This document shows positions 1 through 10,332 of a stretch of DNA of 25,742 nt, piece by piece. Source of the stretch: Jimgerdemannia flammicorona (Eukaryota > Mucoromycota > Endogonomycetes > Endogonales > Endogonaceae); the NCBI GenBank assembly GCA_003990745.1, contig RBNI01000930.1, positions 1 to 25,742 of the forward strand, read 5' to 3'. The position numbers were made by a program, and so were the translations under genes. The notes beneath the pieces are model-generated. The model did not search any database, had not been told where the DNA came from, and saw only the letters and a program-made list of their open reading frames with translations. Each line of letters begins with the position of its first letter. Positions within the stretch are counted from its first letter, which is position 1.

Positions 1-22
1 AAAAAAAAAAAAAGAGAAGGCA

Positions 23-1687
23 TTGATGGCTTCAGTTGGAGACCAGGGAGGGACTCCCATAGGAGGGTCAAGCAGTAGAGGGAGGGAGGGAGTAGGGGCT
101 GGAGATGTGACTGCTGATGGAGCTATGACTGGGGATCTGGAAAAAAATCCAGATGTAGTAGCAGTTGGCAGATCAGGACAGAGGGAGGGTACAAGGCCTG
201 GGGATCTGGCAGATAGTATAACAGATATGGTATCAGCACTATTACTCAAAAAGTCAAGATCAGAATTCATCATCACATTATGCTTCTAAGGCTTGGTAGT
301 AACTGTGAGGATGATCTTAGAGCTGGTGCAGGAGATAAAGGAGGCAGCTTCAGTGAAGTTTTTGAAGAGGAAAGAAGAAGTTGATGTGAGATTTGAGGAA
401 GAGGCATCATTATTAGAGACTGTAGAGAAGGGGGTGGTAGTGAGTAGAGTAGTAGTTTCTATAGCTAGGTGGATGTACTGGGACCCTCGAGTAATGCAGT
501 TGATGGTGTTGGATCTTCTTATAGTATTGAGGGAGAGGGCCAGGGAACTGATTGTGGAGGTGGCTAAGGAGTATGGGGAGATTGTGGATATTGGGTTCTG
601 AGTCTAGGAGGGTACTGAACTCAGAACAGGAGACATTGATGTTAGAGTGCAGCTAGCTGAAAGAGAGAACATGGAAAAGACAAGAGACTGGCCTGCTACT
701 CTTAAGTGGGGCCCAGTGGAGTGCAAGGTTTCAAGAGTGAAGAGGATGCTTGAGGAAGAGGAGAACTTGCTGGAGGCTCTGGAGGATCTGGTAGGAACAG
801 TTGAGAAGAGGAGACTGGCTTGGAAGAAGTATGAGACCAAGATGGTGGTGGAGATTATTGATGGAAAAAGGATCAGAATGGACAAGGGGACCTGGGAGAA
901 GATACAGAGGAGGTAAATCCAGAAGGAGTTACTGGCAAAGATGGGAGAGGGTGTGGCAGACAGCAGGGTGGGGGAAGGTAGTGCTGGACTAAGAGAGAGC
1001 ATCTGGGCTGGAGAGTACAAGGTGGCTCTAGAGGTGGCCCCAGATGAATTGGATGTAGCAAGTCTAGGCAGTATAGTGGAGGATGCCAAAATAGGAGAGG
1101 AGGTTTGTCCTCTATATAGTGTCCTGAGCAGGGCAGGGGGAGAAGAGGAACTGCTGGATGTACTGGAGGAGGAGTGAGATGAGTCAGGAAGGAGGAGTGC
1201 TCTGGTAGACCCTGTGGTGGGAGTCAAGAGAGTAGCCCAGGGGGTTGCTGAGGCAGTGAATGAAGAGAAGTAGCTATAGAAGACTCTGGAAGAGATAGCA
1301 GCTGAGGAGCTTAGGGGAGAGGACTTCTGGGTGCTAAGTGATCAGTACTGGGAGAAAATTCTTCATGGGGAGAAAGTGCTGAGAAAGATTAGTAATGAAA
1401 TCCTGGCAGTACTATTGGAGTTGGAGGAATATCAAGTTGATGATCAGAGAGAGAAGGTCCTTTAGGGGATTTCAAATGACTAGGCAGCATACTTGTGGGG
1501 CTCAAGGAAGGGGTTGGAGAAGTGGAAAGTGGTGTATACAGATTATCAGACAGAAATGGAGATCGTGGATAGGGTGGAGTATCAGGAAATCTTGAAAGCA
1601 CTAGATGCTCAGGCTGTAGCAGAGGATGATTTGGAGATAGAGCGATGTTTGGATCTGGCTGAGGATGGGATGAGTATGGAATTCTAG
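23..1687 (+). pseudogene. LINE ORF1 protein, relic
   Basis: One frame can be followed for about 555 codons from the ATG at 23 to the TAG after 1684 (ending in GMSMEF). It is interrupted by about ten stops (for example at 287, 599, 605 and 914) but by no evident frameshift. The product is very rich in Glu, Lys, Val and Leu, with stretches such as RMLEEEENLLEALEDL near 747-795 that look like coiled coil. LINE ORF1 proteins are RNA-binding chaperones that coat element RNA and often multimerise through coiled coils, which fits. I see no CCHC zinc knuckle and no RRM, so the assignment rests on position in front of ORF2 and on frame continuity. Confidence 0.6.
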
Positions 1688-1720
1688 ATGGGGCTCTCAA
1701 ATATCAAACATTTTTTCAAT

Positions 1721-4700
1721 ATGAACAGTACAACTAGAATCTTTTCTTTGAATATGAATAGGTTGAGGGGAGTAGCACAATAGAGAAATATCTTTAGCTG
1801 GCTGAGGGAACTGGATGTGGATCTCTTCTTACTACAAGATATACAGTATGAGGTTAACATGGACTTACTGGACTAGACTAGAGAATGGGGTGGGGCAGCT
1901 GTATAGACTGGATGGGTAGGTATTCTGGTTCGAAAGGGGATAGGGGACATTGGGGACATTGGATATTGGGGGAGTAGGTTGGTATAGGGAGTATGGAAGA
2001 GGCCTGGATAGAACTCTTTGACTATTGGGTCATATTACTGCCCAGCTGAGAGGGGGGAATGTGTGGATTGGGTTTGAGGTCTGAGAGAGGCTGGTGTCAT
2101 GGGTGAAGCCAGGATTGATTGTCTGGGGGGAGGTTTCAATATAGTATAAGATAATGGGATGAACAGGACTGATGGTGGGAGAGGAATGTGAGGAAGAAGT
2201 GGTGGGCTAGATGATTGGATGGAGATTGAGAGATTGAGCTCTTTGGTGGACTTGGGGCAGTAGTTCTGGGTGGATCACTGAATTTATACCCACTGGGTGG
2301 CAGGGCTGGGCTCTAGGATTAACTGGGTGTTGACAGTAGAGTGCTGGGGAGTGGATGTCTGAGATGCACTGGAGGTGGTTTGGTACCCATGGTCAGATCA
2401 CTGGGGTCTGATCAGGGGTGGGTGATTTGGAGGTAGTGGAGATGGGTCAGAACATTGGTGGCTGAATTCTTCTCTACTAGAGGATGGTTCCTTATAGAGG
2501 TAGAAGTTATTGAGAAGATTAGTAAGTAGTGGGAGTAGGGATTAGTAATTGGGAATTACTGGCAGTGGCTGAAATCGAGTGCTCAGAGGTACTGGAGAGA
2601 GGTAGGGAAAGGAAGGAGTACTCAGAGGTGGCAGTGAGTGCAATAGGCTTCACAGAGATTGACAGCACTTCTGGGGAGATAGGCAGGGTTGCTGGAGGAT
2701 TGGGGGACAGTAGATTGGAGAATTCAGCAGATAAGTAAGAAAGTTGATAAGTTAAAGGAAGTGCTATGAATGGAGGAAGAGGTTCAGATGAAGGGGATAG
2801 TGGCAAGATTGCAGTGGCAGGGGTTGGAGGAGAGAGAGAGGCCCACCAGATTTCTTTCATGGTTGCTTCAGGCTCAGAGAACCAGACAGCAGTAGGAGGA
2901 GATTCTGGATGAGGATAGAGTGATGGTGGCAGAGACTCCTAAGATTCTGGGAGTACTGAGGGCTTACTGGGAGAACTTACAGAGTAAGGAAGAAGAGGGG
3001 GAGGATGCCCTGAACATTGAACAGCAGTTGGAGAATTGGCATCCAGACCCAGCTCTGGGTCTAGAGATACTGGGGGATCCAGTGAGAGGAGAGAAAGTAT
3101 ATAAGGTCTTGGCTTCTACAAGCAAAGGGACTACTCTAGGAGAGGATGAGCTCTCCTGGGATTTTTAGAAGAAGATAGCCAGGGTGGAAGTGGTACTGAA
3201 AAAGATAATGGTGTTGAGTGATGAGGTCCTTCAATCCAGATCATAGATTGGGGGCCAGTGCATAGGGCTGGTCTCTTTGCTCTATAAGGATAAGGGAAGA
3301 AGAGAAGATTGGAAGAACTAGTGACTAATTATGCTCCTTGATATGGACCACAAGCTGGTGACAAAGATCTTAGTGACTAGACTATAGGGGATCACTCAGT
3401 AGGTACTGAGAGTGGAACAGAGGGAATTTGTTGGTAGATGGTTGATCCGAGATAGAACTGCCTGAGTCTATGGGGTGATTGAAGGAGCTCAGGCAGCTGG
3501 AGTAGATGGCCAGTTAGTATTTCTGGATCAGGAGAAGACATATGATAGGGTGAGAAGGGTCTGGCTGGAGGGGGTGCTGAAGTAGATGAGAGTTCCCCCA
3601 GGGTTCAGGAGGTTGCTAATCAGTCTGTTGGAGAACAGTCAAGCAGCATTGATGGTGAATAGATACAGAGGTGTAACTTTCCCACTAGATCATGGGGTAT
3701 CTACAAGGGGATCCTTTATCACCCATCTTGTATGCCCTTTCCTTGAAGTCCCTATTGGACAAGATCAGGTATCAAATTGGGGGTTTGGATATTTTGGAAA
3801 TTAACTGGAAAGTTGGGGCCTTTGTGGATAATATAGTGGTTGGACTAGATTTATTGGAGGATGTAGAGGAATTAAGGAGGGCTATAGAATGGTATAAGAG
3901 GGGCTTGAGTGCCAAACTCAATTGGCACAAATGCGAGACTCTGGTGCTAGATGGCAGAATAGTTGGTGGTGATGTAATTGGAACAGTGGTGCTAGCAGGA
4001 GAACTGGTCCAGTATTTGGGAATCTACTTCTCAGTATATGGGTTTCTTCTACCCCATATATGGTGGAAGCAGCAGCTTCTAAGATGGAGAAATGTGCTCT
4101 TTAGATGGGGTGGTCAGCATATATCCTTGGCAGGAAGGATGATGGTGCTGAATGTATACTGACTGCCAAAGCTGTAGTATATAAGGTATCATCTAGATTT
4201 TCTGATATGGGTGGTCAGGTGACTTCTGAAGATAGCAGAATCATAGATCTGGGCTGGATGACAAAGTCAGATTGGATGTGAGGTCCTGACTCTGCCTGTT
4301 GACAGAGGTGGGCTAGGCTTGGTGAATTTTACCAAACACCTTCACTATCTGAGGATATGGTGGCTGAAGAGGGTGAGCAAGTTGAGAGGCCAGGAGTGGG
4401 TACCACTCATACAGAGGGTGTAGGAAGTCTGGTATTCCCCTTGCAGAGCAACTAGTGACCTGCTTGCAATAGTAGCCCTAGATAGGAGCAGAAGGATACA
4501 GTATAAAGACTTTTGGTAGGAGGTGGTAGATAGTATAAGGAGAATTAGACTTCATTGGGGTGATGAGGGAGAGGAGAACTGGGGCCCATAGATGTGAAAA
4601 TGGGACAGACTATTGCTGGGAGGTGTATTGGTAGAGGATTTCTGACTTAGCAATAGAATGGATTGCATGTAGGGCCCAGGGGGGGACTTATGGTCTATAG

Positions 4701-5040
4701 TATGGTAGAGAGTAGGGATTGGTGAGAAGTGGGACTAGAATGGTCTTTGGCCTTGGAGCAAGTAAGTGATGTAGTGGCTCCTCCCTAAGTTCTGGGTGAT
4801 ATGGTGAAGGTTTCTGAGGTAAAATGTGATACTGAACTATCAGTCTGGGTACTTGGTAGTGGATGATACATTTGAGTGTGAGGAATGTATGGATGTTAGC
4901 CAAGAGGGGGGAGTGATACAAATGTCTGAACATTGGCTTAGTAAGTATGAAGTTCTGGGGGAGTTTTAATACTACATTGTGAACTAGTTGAGACTGCAGG
5001 CCCTGGTAGGGGGGAAAGGGGGGAGATGGGGGGACCTCTG
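1721..5040 (+). pseudogene. LINE ORF2 (AP endonuclease + reverse transcriptase), relic
   Basis: The first 35 codons after the ATG at 1721 match the start of LINE endonucleases: RIFSLNMNRLRG, then WLRELDVDLFLLQD, then GILVRKG. This domain nicks the target DNA. A GGFN sequence near 2130-2141 sits where GDFN is expected, and SRINWVL near 2311-2331 where SRIDRVL is usual. Reverse transcriptase follows: motif A FLDQEKTYDRV at about 3523-3555 (frame 1), motif B LQGDPLSPILYAL from 3701 (frame 2), and the catalytic box as FVDN at 3821-3832, where the second Asp of the usual DD is changed to Asn. The frame changes between about 3670 and 3695, so there is at least one indel. A CX2C pair at 4877-4888 (FECEEC) could be the C-terminal zinc finger of LINE ORF2 proteins. 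Dozens of stops make this inactive. Confidence 0.85.
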
Positions 5041-5435
5041 CCAAAGGCTAGTAGGTGGGGTTAGAGATGAATAGTTGACCTTGGGCTGGGTTCTGGCAAT
5101 TTGGATTGGGCTGACCAGATATTAGTTGCATGTATTTGAGGGGGGCTAGCAGATTGAGTTTAGGGTTAAGGTGGCACAATGAGAATGACTAATACTTGAT
5201 ATTTTGAATAGCTGGTAGAGAGGGTGGAGACCAGGTAGGGAGGGCTGACAGAGATTGATAAATTATATTTACCAGAAAAGTGGAGGGAGAGTTCAGGTGG
5301 TAGATAGCTGGGTTATCCTCCAATAGAGAGAGATGGAGAATGGAGAAGAGGATCTGAGAGATATTGGGTGAGGGGCCAGGGGTAAAATTGTACTATTATT
5401 TATAGACTGAGGTAATAAAGGAAAGTCTAAGTGAC

Positions 5436-5438
<3 letters not shown>

Positions 5439-5519
<81 letters not shown>

Positions 5520-5522
5520 TAT
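5439..5522 (+). repeat. LINE poly(A) tail followed by (TA)n
   Basis: There are 65 uninterrupted A residues (5439-5503), then an alternating TA run to 5522. A 3' poly(A) tract is the product of target-primed reverse transcription. Poly(A) holds no C or G on the coding strand, and its complement is all T, so a C-to-T mutator cannot alter it; its intact state therefore says little about age. The TA run may be target-site sequence or microsatellite expansion at the junction with the LTR. Confidence 0.9.
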
Positions 5523-5611
5523 TGAGTGGATACACTATACTGTCCAGAAATACTTATTATAGATAGCAATCTATAGTTAGCAATATAGTAATCAGATAGT
5601 AACCACAACTG

Positions 5612-5643
5612 TATAAAATATCCCAGAGATAAAAGTGAATAAA
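5612..5643 (+). promoter_or_regulatory. LTR TATA box and polyadenylation signal (5' copy)
   Basis: TATAAAAT at 5612-5619 is followed by AATAAA at 5638-5643. The same pair with the same spacing is present in the other LTR (14404-14410 and 14430-14435). A TATA box shortly before AATAAA fits the U3/R part of an LTR, which drives transcription in the left copy and 3' processing in the right copy. Activity is inferred from the motifs only. Confidence 0.65.
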
Positions 5644-6092
5644 CCTCAGTCTGAAAAGTTGAAGTAAACCAAAGAAGTCTCTAAAGATTGAGCATTTGTC
5701 CCCTTTTCCCCACTCTGGTCCACTTTCCAATACAAAGATTGATTGGTATGCTTGCCAGATAAGTCTGAAGATTTGCTGCCAAAGTTTAAGGAAGAACTTT
5801 ATTGCCTTTTGAAGAGAAACACACTACTTAAGAAATAAGCTATTATTTTTAAGAGAAGTCTACCATCTTGTACAAAGCTAGTCTGTTGATATAACTTTGC
5901 AGTAAACTTATTCATGCAAATAAAGTCAGTCTTGATGTAACTTTGTCAAGAACCTACATTCTCAGAATCCTACTGATTTAGGAAGAATCCATATTATTTA
6001 GTTATTTACTACTATTCTCAGAAAAGCTAATTCAGAAAGAATCTATAATATCCAAGCTATCTGAACTCTCCATATCATCTGAGTTATTCATC

Positions 6093-6205
6093 TATTCCCA
6101 GTGAGCTACCAATTCAGAAAGAATCTGCATTATCCTCTATTCTCAGTGAGCTACCAATTCAGAAAGAATCTGCATTATCCTCTATTCTCAGTAAGCTGCC
6201 GATTT
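6093..6205 (+). repeat. 45-bp tandem repeats inside the LTR
   Basis: A 45-bp unit beginning GTGAGCTACCAATTCAG occurs at 6101 and 6146, nearly or fully identical, with a third diverged unit from 6191. Looser versions of the core AATTCAGAAAGAATCTG occur upstream (about 5970-6050) and in the 3' LTR (about 14740-14990). It lies in the R/U5 part. Such repeats could be transcription-factor or RNA-structure modules, but no function can be read from them. Confidence 0.85.
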
Positions 6206-6626
6206 AGGAGAATCCATGCCAAATCAAGTTATCTACCAGAAATTACATACTTTTGGAGATCACCTGCCACTCAAGAAGAAATCTGCTAAATTACCAGACT
6301 GTTATGCATAAGGAGATTGTCATACTATACAGAGATCACTATACTATATAGAGATAATCATGCAGAAATTGCATAAGGAAAACTGTTAAATTGCTAGACT
6401 ATCTATGCTATATAAATCACTACTCACACCCAAGAACCCATCTCAATAAGGAAACTGCCAGAATCGACCATTGTATTCAGATTGACTATTATACCACTAA
6501 ACACCAAGGACCTCAGGAATCTTAGAACATTTTGTTGCTTTTTGACAAAGTAACTAGGGGCTCAAGCCAAACTACATTAACCCCCAATCTTGTAATTTAC
6601 CTCTATTGAGCCAGGCATATTACATT

Positions 6627-6644
6627 TGGGGGCTCAACTGGAAA
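6627..6644 (+). promoter_or_regulatory. Primer-binding site, tRNA-Pro-like
   Basis: Two bases after the LTR end comes TGGGGGCTCAACTGGAAA. The first nine bases equal the start of the tRNA-Pro primer-binding site known from murine leukaemia-type retroviruses (TGGGGGCTC...), beginning with the TGG that pairs with the tRNA CCA end. Later positions differ, either because a different fungal tRNA is used or because of decay. Minus-strand DNA synthesis would start here. Confidence 0.7.
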
Positions 6645-6720
6645 GATTTTAAAATTGACATGACTTTCTAGCTTACAAAAACCCACAGTCGAATTGGATA
6701 CATTTAACATAATACTAATC

Positions 6721-8223
6721 TTGGCTACTATAGGAGAACTAGTCATTACCAGTATTTGGACAAGAAGAGAAGTAATTACCTCAAGACTTACTAACTACTC
6801 AGCATCAGAAGGATCCCAACCAGAAACCAGTGTAGTCTGAAATCCTCAATCAGATTAACTAGACAACACAGACAGCTCTGTTGGAAACTTTGAAGAGCTT
6901 GCACAAGAACTAGAAGATCTTATTATATAAGTCTGGCATCCTGTAGCCAGATACTCTAGAGAGGTTCCATCAATCTCACCCATTGAACCTTTACTATCAG
7001 CCCTTGCAGAATTAAAAATAGCTCCTTTAAGAATACTAAGGCTTATTCTATTTCATCTGAGGTCCACAACACTATCCTCAAGATACCCAAGCACTCCTAT
7101 CTCTAGTAATACTTCAGAAAGTGAATCAGAGTCAGAATCCAAATCAGAATCTGGACCAGAACCAGAATTAGAAGAAAGTGGTGATGAAATGACCACTCTA
7201 TTGCCAACCTTCACAGGATATCCAGAGAAAGATCCTAGAGAATTTCTTGATGGAATTAAGAAAATTGCAGCTTTGAGAAATCTCTCAGATGAAAGAAAAA
7301 TCACTATCTACAAGGCCCAGCTTAGAGAATCAGTCAGAGGAATTTTTCACCAAACAGCAAATGACCCACACTCAGAACTGGTAGCATAAATACAAGCAGC
7401 AGCATTTTATGAGCTAGAATACATAGCCATAGTCCACTAGCTCATCAAAAAATATGCAGGAAATGAAACCCACTACAAGGCTCAAGAATCCATTATAGGA
7501 ATGAAGATGAACCTTAGAGAATTGCCCAGAGCCTTCTTCACAAGAATTCAGAAGAGAATGTATACAGCCAGGTTCAATACTACCAACCAAGACATCATAG
7601 GCCCAATGACCTTTATGAATGGAATTCCTCCAAACATTGCCCAGCATGTCTATACTCCAGATATCAGAAGGTCTGAAAAATAAGTAGATGCAGCCTAAGA
7701 ATTCTTTAATATCAGACAAGAAACTATCTAGAGTAACCATAATAAGAAGGATGACAAAGAGGACATCCTGGTCAAAGCCCTACAAGGACTCTTTCAAGGA
7801 CAGGAAAGATCTGAAGAAAGAAGACCAGTTAAAGAAGGAAAGAAGGACAGAAGTGAAATTCAGAACCTTAGTTCCAAGTTGGACCAATTGGTTGGATAGA
7901 TTAAAAAACTCACCATATATAAAAATCAGAGTTATCAACAAGACAACAGAGGATATCCACCACAGAAAAACCAAGGTTATCCACCCAGAGATAACAGGAA
8001 CTACTAGCAAGAAAGAAAATATTCTATCTGAGACAGAGCCCAAGTCCAATGCTTCTACTGTGGACAATTCAGACACTATGTCACTGAATGTGACAACAGA
8101 AGAAGTGACTGAAGAGATTCAGAACTACCAAATCAAAGGAATGAAATCCAGTACAAGAAGACTGAGGCCCATTCTGTTGAAGACTTTGAAGAAGAAAGTA
8201 ACAGTGAAGATTACAGTGACCTA
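6721..8223 (+). pseudogene. Gypsy Gag (capsid + CCHC nucleocapsid), relic
   Basis: Frame 1 reads through with stops at, for example, 6838, 6856, 6931, 7387, 7438 and 7681, all derivable from Gln, Trp or Arg codons. The first residues are Ser/Glu-rich (a SESES-type stretch near 7120-7160). The capsid-like part starts about 7189 with LPTFTGYPEKDPREFLDGIK, as in retrotransposon Gag domains that assemble the particle. The nucleocapsid zinc knuckle is perfect: CFYCGQFRHYVTEC at 8050-8091 (CX2CX4HX4C), which binds element RNA. No intact start codon is visible in this frame before 7189, so the original start may be one of the upstream ATA codons, or 7189 if Gag was short. It runs directly into the protease with no stop of its own that looks original. 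Confidence 0.88.
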
Positions 8224-9180
8224 GACTTGTATCTAGCCAAAGTCACTATCCAAAAGACAGTTTACCCAACAGAGAAGAGAAAGAGACCTATAGGAAGACC
8301 ATCCAGGAATATCAGCAGAAGGATCATTCAAGAAGAAGATAAAGAACATAAAGAGGAGTAAGTAGAAACACCTCTCCAGACTCTCTCACCTTTTGCCCCC
8401 AAGATAAATGAGTTACTACTAGAAGATAAAGAAATGGATCAAAAAGAATAGGAACCTACCACCCCAAAGCCCAAGAAGAAGTATACCCTGAAGACTATAT
8501 CTAGAGCCATCTACAATAAAGTCTGGCAGAAGATTTAAGAAGCCAAGATAGAAGTCCCTCTCCTATAGTTTCTGCAACTAATACCAGCTAGAGTCTGAAA
8601 CAAATTTCTGAGAACCACCAGGTCTAGCACTGGCCAAGTTTCAATCCCACAGCAAGAGCTAGCTCCCCTCCCTATCCAGGCTATAGGGAGACATATCAGC
8701 ACCTACCTATATGGTGATATTGAAGGACAAAAGGTGAAAATTCTTATAGATACAGGAGTAGCTATCTATATCATTGCTAAATGATTCCTAGATACCCTCC
8801 AATAGCCCATTGATGGACCATCCAATCTCAGCATTATAGTAGCAGATGGAGCTCGAACCCAACTCCTTGGCAAAGTATGAAACATCACTATCTTCCTTGA
8901 ATACATTCAGTTCTCTATCCTAAAAGCTGTTGTTACTGAAGCTATCATCTATGACATAATCCTTGGCACCAACTGAATGAAGGAAATGAATACAGTTGTT
9001 GATATCAGTCAACAAGTACTCAAGTTTGACTACTGAGGTAAGAAGTATAGAGTTAAGGTGATCAGCTATGAGCAATCAAAGAAGAAGAAGATCACCATCC
9101 AGGAGAAATATGCCAGTAGTGAAGAATCTACTACAGAAGAAGAAGAATCTGAAGATGGAAATAATTCCAAACTCAATCTC
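8224..9180 (+). pseudogene. Gypsy aspartic protease, relic
   Basis: This continues the Gag frame. After a Lys/Glu-rich linker, the retropepsin core begins about 8689 (GRHISTYLYGDIEGQKVKIL) and has the catalytic IDTG at 8746-8757, a flap-like VADGARTQLLG near 8842-8874, and the C-terminal ILGTN plus Met sequence near 8959-8985, matching the ILGxxWL helix of retropepsins. Retropepsins work as dimers and cut the Gag-Pol precursor. TGA at about 8782 stands where an Arg codon (CGA) is likely. The region ends in an acidic stretch (SSEESTTEEEESEDG near 9112-9162). The TAA at 9181 probably also replaces a Gln codon. Confidence 0.85.
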
Positions 9181-9880
9181 TAAATCAACCTAGTGAATGA
9201 TAGGCCAGAAGACAATATATAGGCCAAGAACACTATCTCCATCACTATTAAAGCCATTGCAGGAGAGATCAAAGGATGTCCTATCTGTCTCAAGAGACAC
9301 AAGTGCCCTGAGCACTTCTCTAAGATCATTAGAACAAGGAATTTGCCTGGCACAGCCTGCCCTGAGTGCAGAAAAAAGAAAAAGAAATGCAGACATGTTC
9401 CAGAGACACCTATAGCTAAAGCTACAGAAGTAAAAGTGATTTGGAGTCAAGAATTATCTGAGGAAGAAGAAGTCACTGAACAGGAGGTTCCTGAACAAGA
9501 AGTATCTGAAGAAGAAGAAGTTCCTGAACTCATTTCCTGGGATAATCCTCACTGGACACCACCTGAAGATAATGACCCCTGGAATACTGAAGAAGGATCT
9601 AGCATAATCCTCACAAGAAACATATTAAGAAAGAGCCTTTTGATTAGAAAGATGTCTATATCAAATAGTCTTCTACTCTCTTTGAGACTACTGCTACCAG
9701 TGCCATCTCATAGATCAATAAGAAAGACAGAGACCCTGAAGACTAGAACTTCCAACTATAGTTATACAGTCAACTACCTTCCAAGAAGTTACCACCAAGT
9801 TACAAAGTTGATTCAGAGGACAAGATCTCTTTATTCAAACAGAAGTATACCCCTTGACCACCCTTCCCCCAACTTATGAC
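9181..9880 (+). pseudogene. Gypsy accessory region: Cys/His cluster + acidic linker
   Basis: The frame stays open in the same register as Gag-protease. At 9277-9396 there is a compact Cys/His cluster: CPICLKRHKCPEH, a 15-residue linker, then CPECRKKKKKCRH. The second half has the CX2CX6C spacing and basic content of the first half of fungal Zn2Cys6 DNA-binding domains, but the second triad of such a domain is missing. It may form an independent zinc site. At 9452-9531 an acidic, repetitive segment follows (EEEEVTEQEVPEQEVSEEEEV). I know of no standard Gypsy domain with this composition between protease and dUTPase. Chromatin or host-factor binding is a guess. Confidence 0.55.
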
Positions 9881-10332
9881 TAAGATGAATACTGATTCCT
9901 TAGACAACAAGAGATCAACAACCAGGAACAGCATTTCTAAGCAATGGGATATTACAACTATAGAAGACACTCAGACTGTCAAGACTACAAACACCAGAAG
10001 ATTCATCTCAGTTATGATGTTGTGATCCATATCTTGAAGAGAGGAGATAACAGAGACTAGATCTGAAAAAGCCAGACCAAGAAGCCAAGAAGAAGGACCC
10101 TTAAGATCTATAATTTAGAGAAGACATCCTAGCTCTCATCAGATTTACAACCTGCCAAGAATGGATAGAAGATACCACTAACTTCATAGAAGCCCTTGAC
10201 CCTATAGAAAAAGAGGAATCAATTATCTCCAAGACCCCTCTACCAGAGCCAGATGGCCACACCTTAATCTCAGAGCCTGAAGGCTCTCTGCTAGTAGAGC
10301 TTTAGTCCAAAGACAGTTCAAACTTAGCAAGA

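Larger units (their letters stand above)
1..5503 (+). mobile_element. Degenerate non-LTR (LINE) retrotransposon
   Basis: The block has the layout of a LINE: an ORF1 relic (23-1687), an ORF2 relic with AP-endonuclease-like and reverse-transcriptase signatures (from 1721), and a poly(A) tail of 65 nt ending at 5503. Both ORFs lie largely in the same frame (codon starts at position mod 3 = 2) and are interrupted mainly by TAG, TAA and TGA codons that can be explained as C-to-T or G-to-A changes in Gln, Trp or Arg codons. CpG is nearly absent. Endonuclease plus RT without RNase H or LTRs suggests a fungal Tad1-like or related clade, but I cannot place it firmly. The run of 13 A at positions 1-13 may be the tail of another copy or part of the 5' UTR, so the true 5' end is uncertain. 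The element cannot be autonomous. Confidence 0.88.
5523..6624 (+). repeat. 5' LTR, truncated at its left side
   Basis: This aligns along its length with 14316-15385 and ends in ATTACA like the 3' copy. It lacks the counterpart of 14022-14315, that is, most of U3 upstream of the TATA box. The missing part coincides exactly with the LINE poly(A)/(TA)n junction, which suggests that the LINE landed inside this LTR or removed its left end. The two LTR copies differ mainly by C/T and G/A, as expected if each decayed independently after insertion. Confidence 0.92.

Noticed and set aside
604..1227. 207-residue minus-strand Ser-rich frame under the LINE ORF1
   Set aside because: It is the antisense shadow of the Glu-rich ORF1 (GAG/GAA codons become CTC/TTC), which has frame continuity over 1.6 kb.
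5293..5535. Minus-strand frame with a long poly-Phe stretch
   Set aside because: Poly-Phe is simply the complement of the LINE poly(A) tail.
6101..6289. 62-residue plus-strand frame with 15-residue repeats in the LTR
   Set aside because: The peptide repeat comes from the 45-bp tandem repeat; it lies in R/U5 and its counterpart in the other LTR is not open.
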